From assembly GCF_004801285.1 (NCBI RefSeq), contig NZ_SSNY01000003.1:186001-250000 (forward strand): a DNA stretch of 64,000 bases, in the 5' to 3' direction. Position numbers and translations under genes: made by a program. Origin of the DNA: Ollibium composti. GTDB taxonomy: Bacteria; Pseudomonadota; Alphaproteobacteria; Rhizobiales; Rhizobiaceae. Positions within the stretch are counted from its first letter, which is position 1. The number at the start of each line of letters is the position of its first letter. Below are positions 63,956-64,000 of this stretch, piece by piece. The notes beneath the pieces were generated by a model. The model saw only the letters and a list, made by a program, of their open reading frames with translations. It had not been told where the DNA came from and searched no databases.

Positions 63956-64000
63956 TTATTCGATCACGACGAGCGGCATGCCGAATTCGACCGGCTGGGC
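63956..64000 (-). CDS. accB: Biotin carboxyl carrier protein, C-terminal end (partial)
   Basis: The last 14 codons read AQPVEFGMPLVVIE before TAA, the usual end of the biotinyl domain of AccB (after the lysine-bearing AMKM). The rest lies outside the window. Confidence 0.9.
   Translation of the reverse strand, partial: AQPVEFGMPLVVIE

Overview
The window is a GC-rich chromosomal segment from an alphaproteobacterium of the Rhizobiales/Hyphomicrobiales, most likely the Phyllobacteriaceae (Mesorhizobium, Aminobacter or a close relative). This rests on recognisable family proteins, not a database search: an ExoR-type Sel1-repeat regulator, the Rrf2-type iron regulator RirA, a hemP-hmuSTUV heme system, an FMN-riboswitch-controlled ribH2, and typical rhizobial gene strings (erpA/dgt/argS/SPOR/nagZ/scpAB/tatABC; cspA-DUF192; NDUFA12-DUF2155-aat-accC-accB). 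I see no rRNA, insertion sequence, prophage, integrase or CRISPR array. One tRNA (Leu, anticodon TAA) is present.

Layout. 0-7 kb: a 5'-truncated FadL-type porin with a strong terminator, exoR, a GNAT acetyltransferase, a duplicated cysteine-rich exported protein, xthA, an NCS2 xanthine/uracil-type permease and a twin-arginine-exported metallophosphatase. 7-19 kb: a core block with erpA divergent from a GNAT gene and dgt, then argS, a large SPOR-domain membrane protein, nagZ, scpA-scpB and tatA-tatB-tatC, closed by a terminator. 19-27 kb: an iron/heme island. A TonB-dependent heme receptor, a small exported four-cysteine protein and an IsdG-type heme oxygenase run leftward. hemP-hmuS-hmuT-hmuU-hmuV run rightward from the same control region. 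rirA faces the end of hmuV. Both control regions contain exact TGA-N9-TCA (IRO-box) sites, and the rirA leader also has an Irr/ICE-like palindrome.

27-39.6 kb: mixed accessory and metabolic genes: a GNAT, an unknown 397-aa exported protein, ribH2 with its FMN riboswitch, a double-domain Usp protein, a CinA-like MoCF protein, wrbA, a complete class D beta-lactamase, an OYE-family flavoprotein, a small rhizobial protein with a DTFPASDPPA motif, a double-hairpin intergenic repeat, an OmpA-domain protein, tRNA-Leu, an alpha/beta hydrolase and adenine deaminase. 39.6-50 kb: two tandem paralogous lipoprotein hydrolases beside an unusual repeat/palindrome, ilvA, DUF1697, DUF2218, gloA, a two-domain cold-shock protein with DUF192, a hydrolase, an HD phosphohydrolase, a crotonase lacking a canonical glutamate, cysE and DUF3126.

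50-64 kb: a membrane protein, a gamma-carbonic-anhydrase-like protein, a LuxR-type regulator, a bacterial transglutaminase-like protease, PilZ and PAS_5 proteins, a rhomboid protease, a CBS protein, an orphan YjhX/TopAI-like toxin, gatB, a GNAT, a tyrosine-phosphatase-like protein, NDUFA12, DUF2155, an NTF2-like protein, aat, accC and the last 14 codons of accB.

Most of the window is conserved housekeeping sequence. The parts that most deserve a second look are the iron/heme island with its unknown exported protein, the orphan YjhX gene, the duplicated cysteine-rich exported protein, and the structured intergenic repeats.
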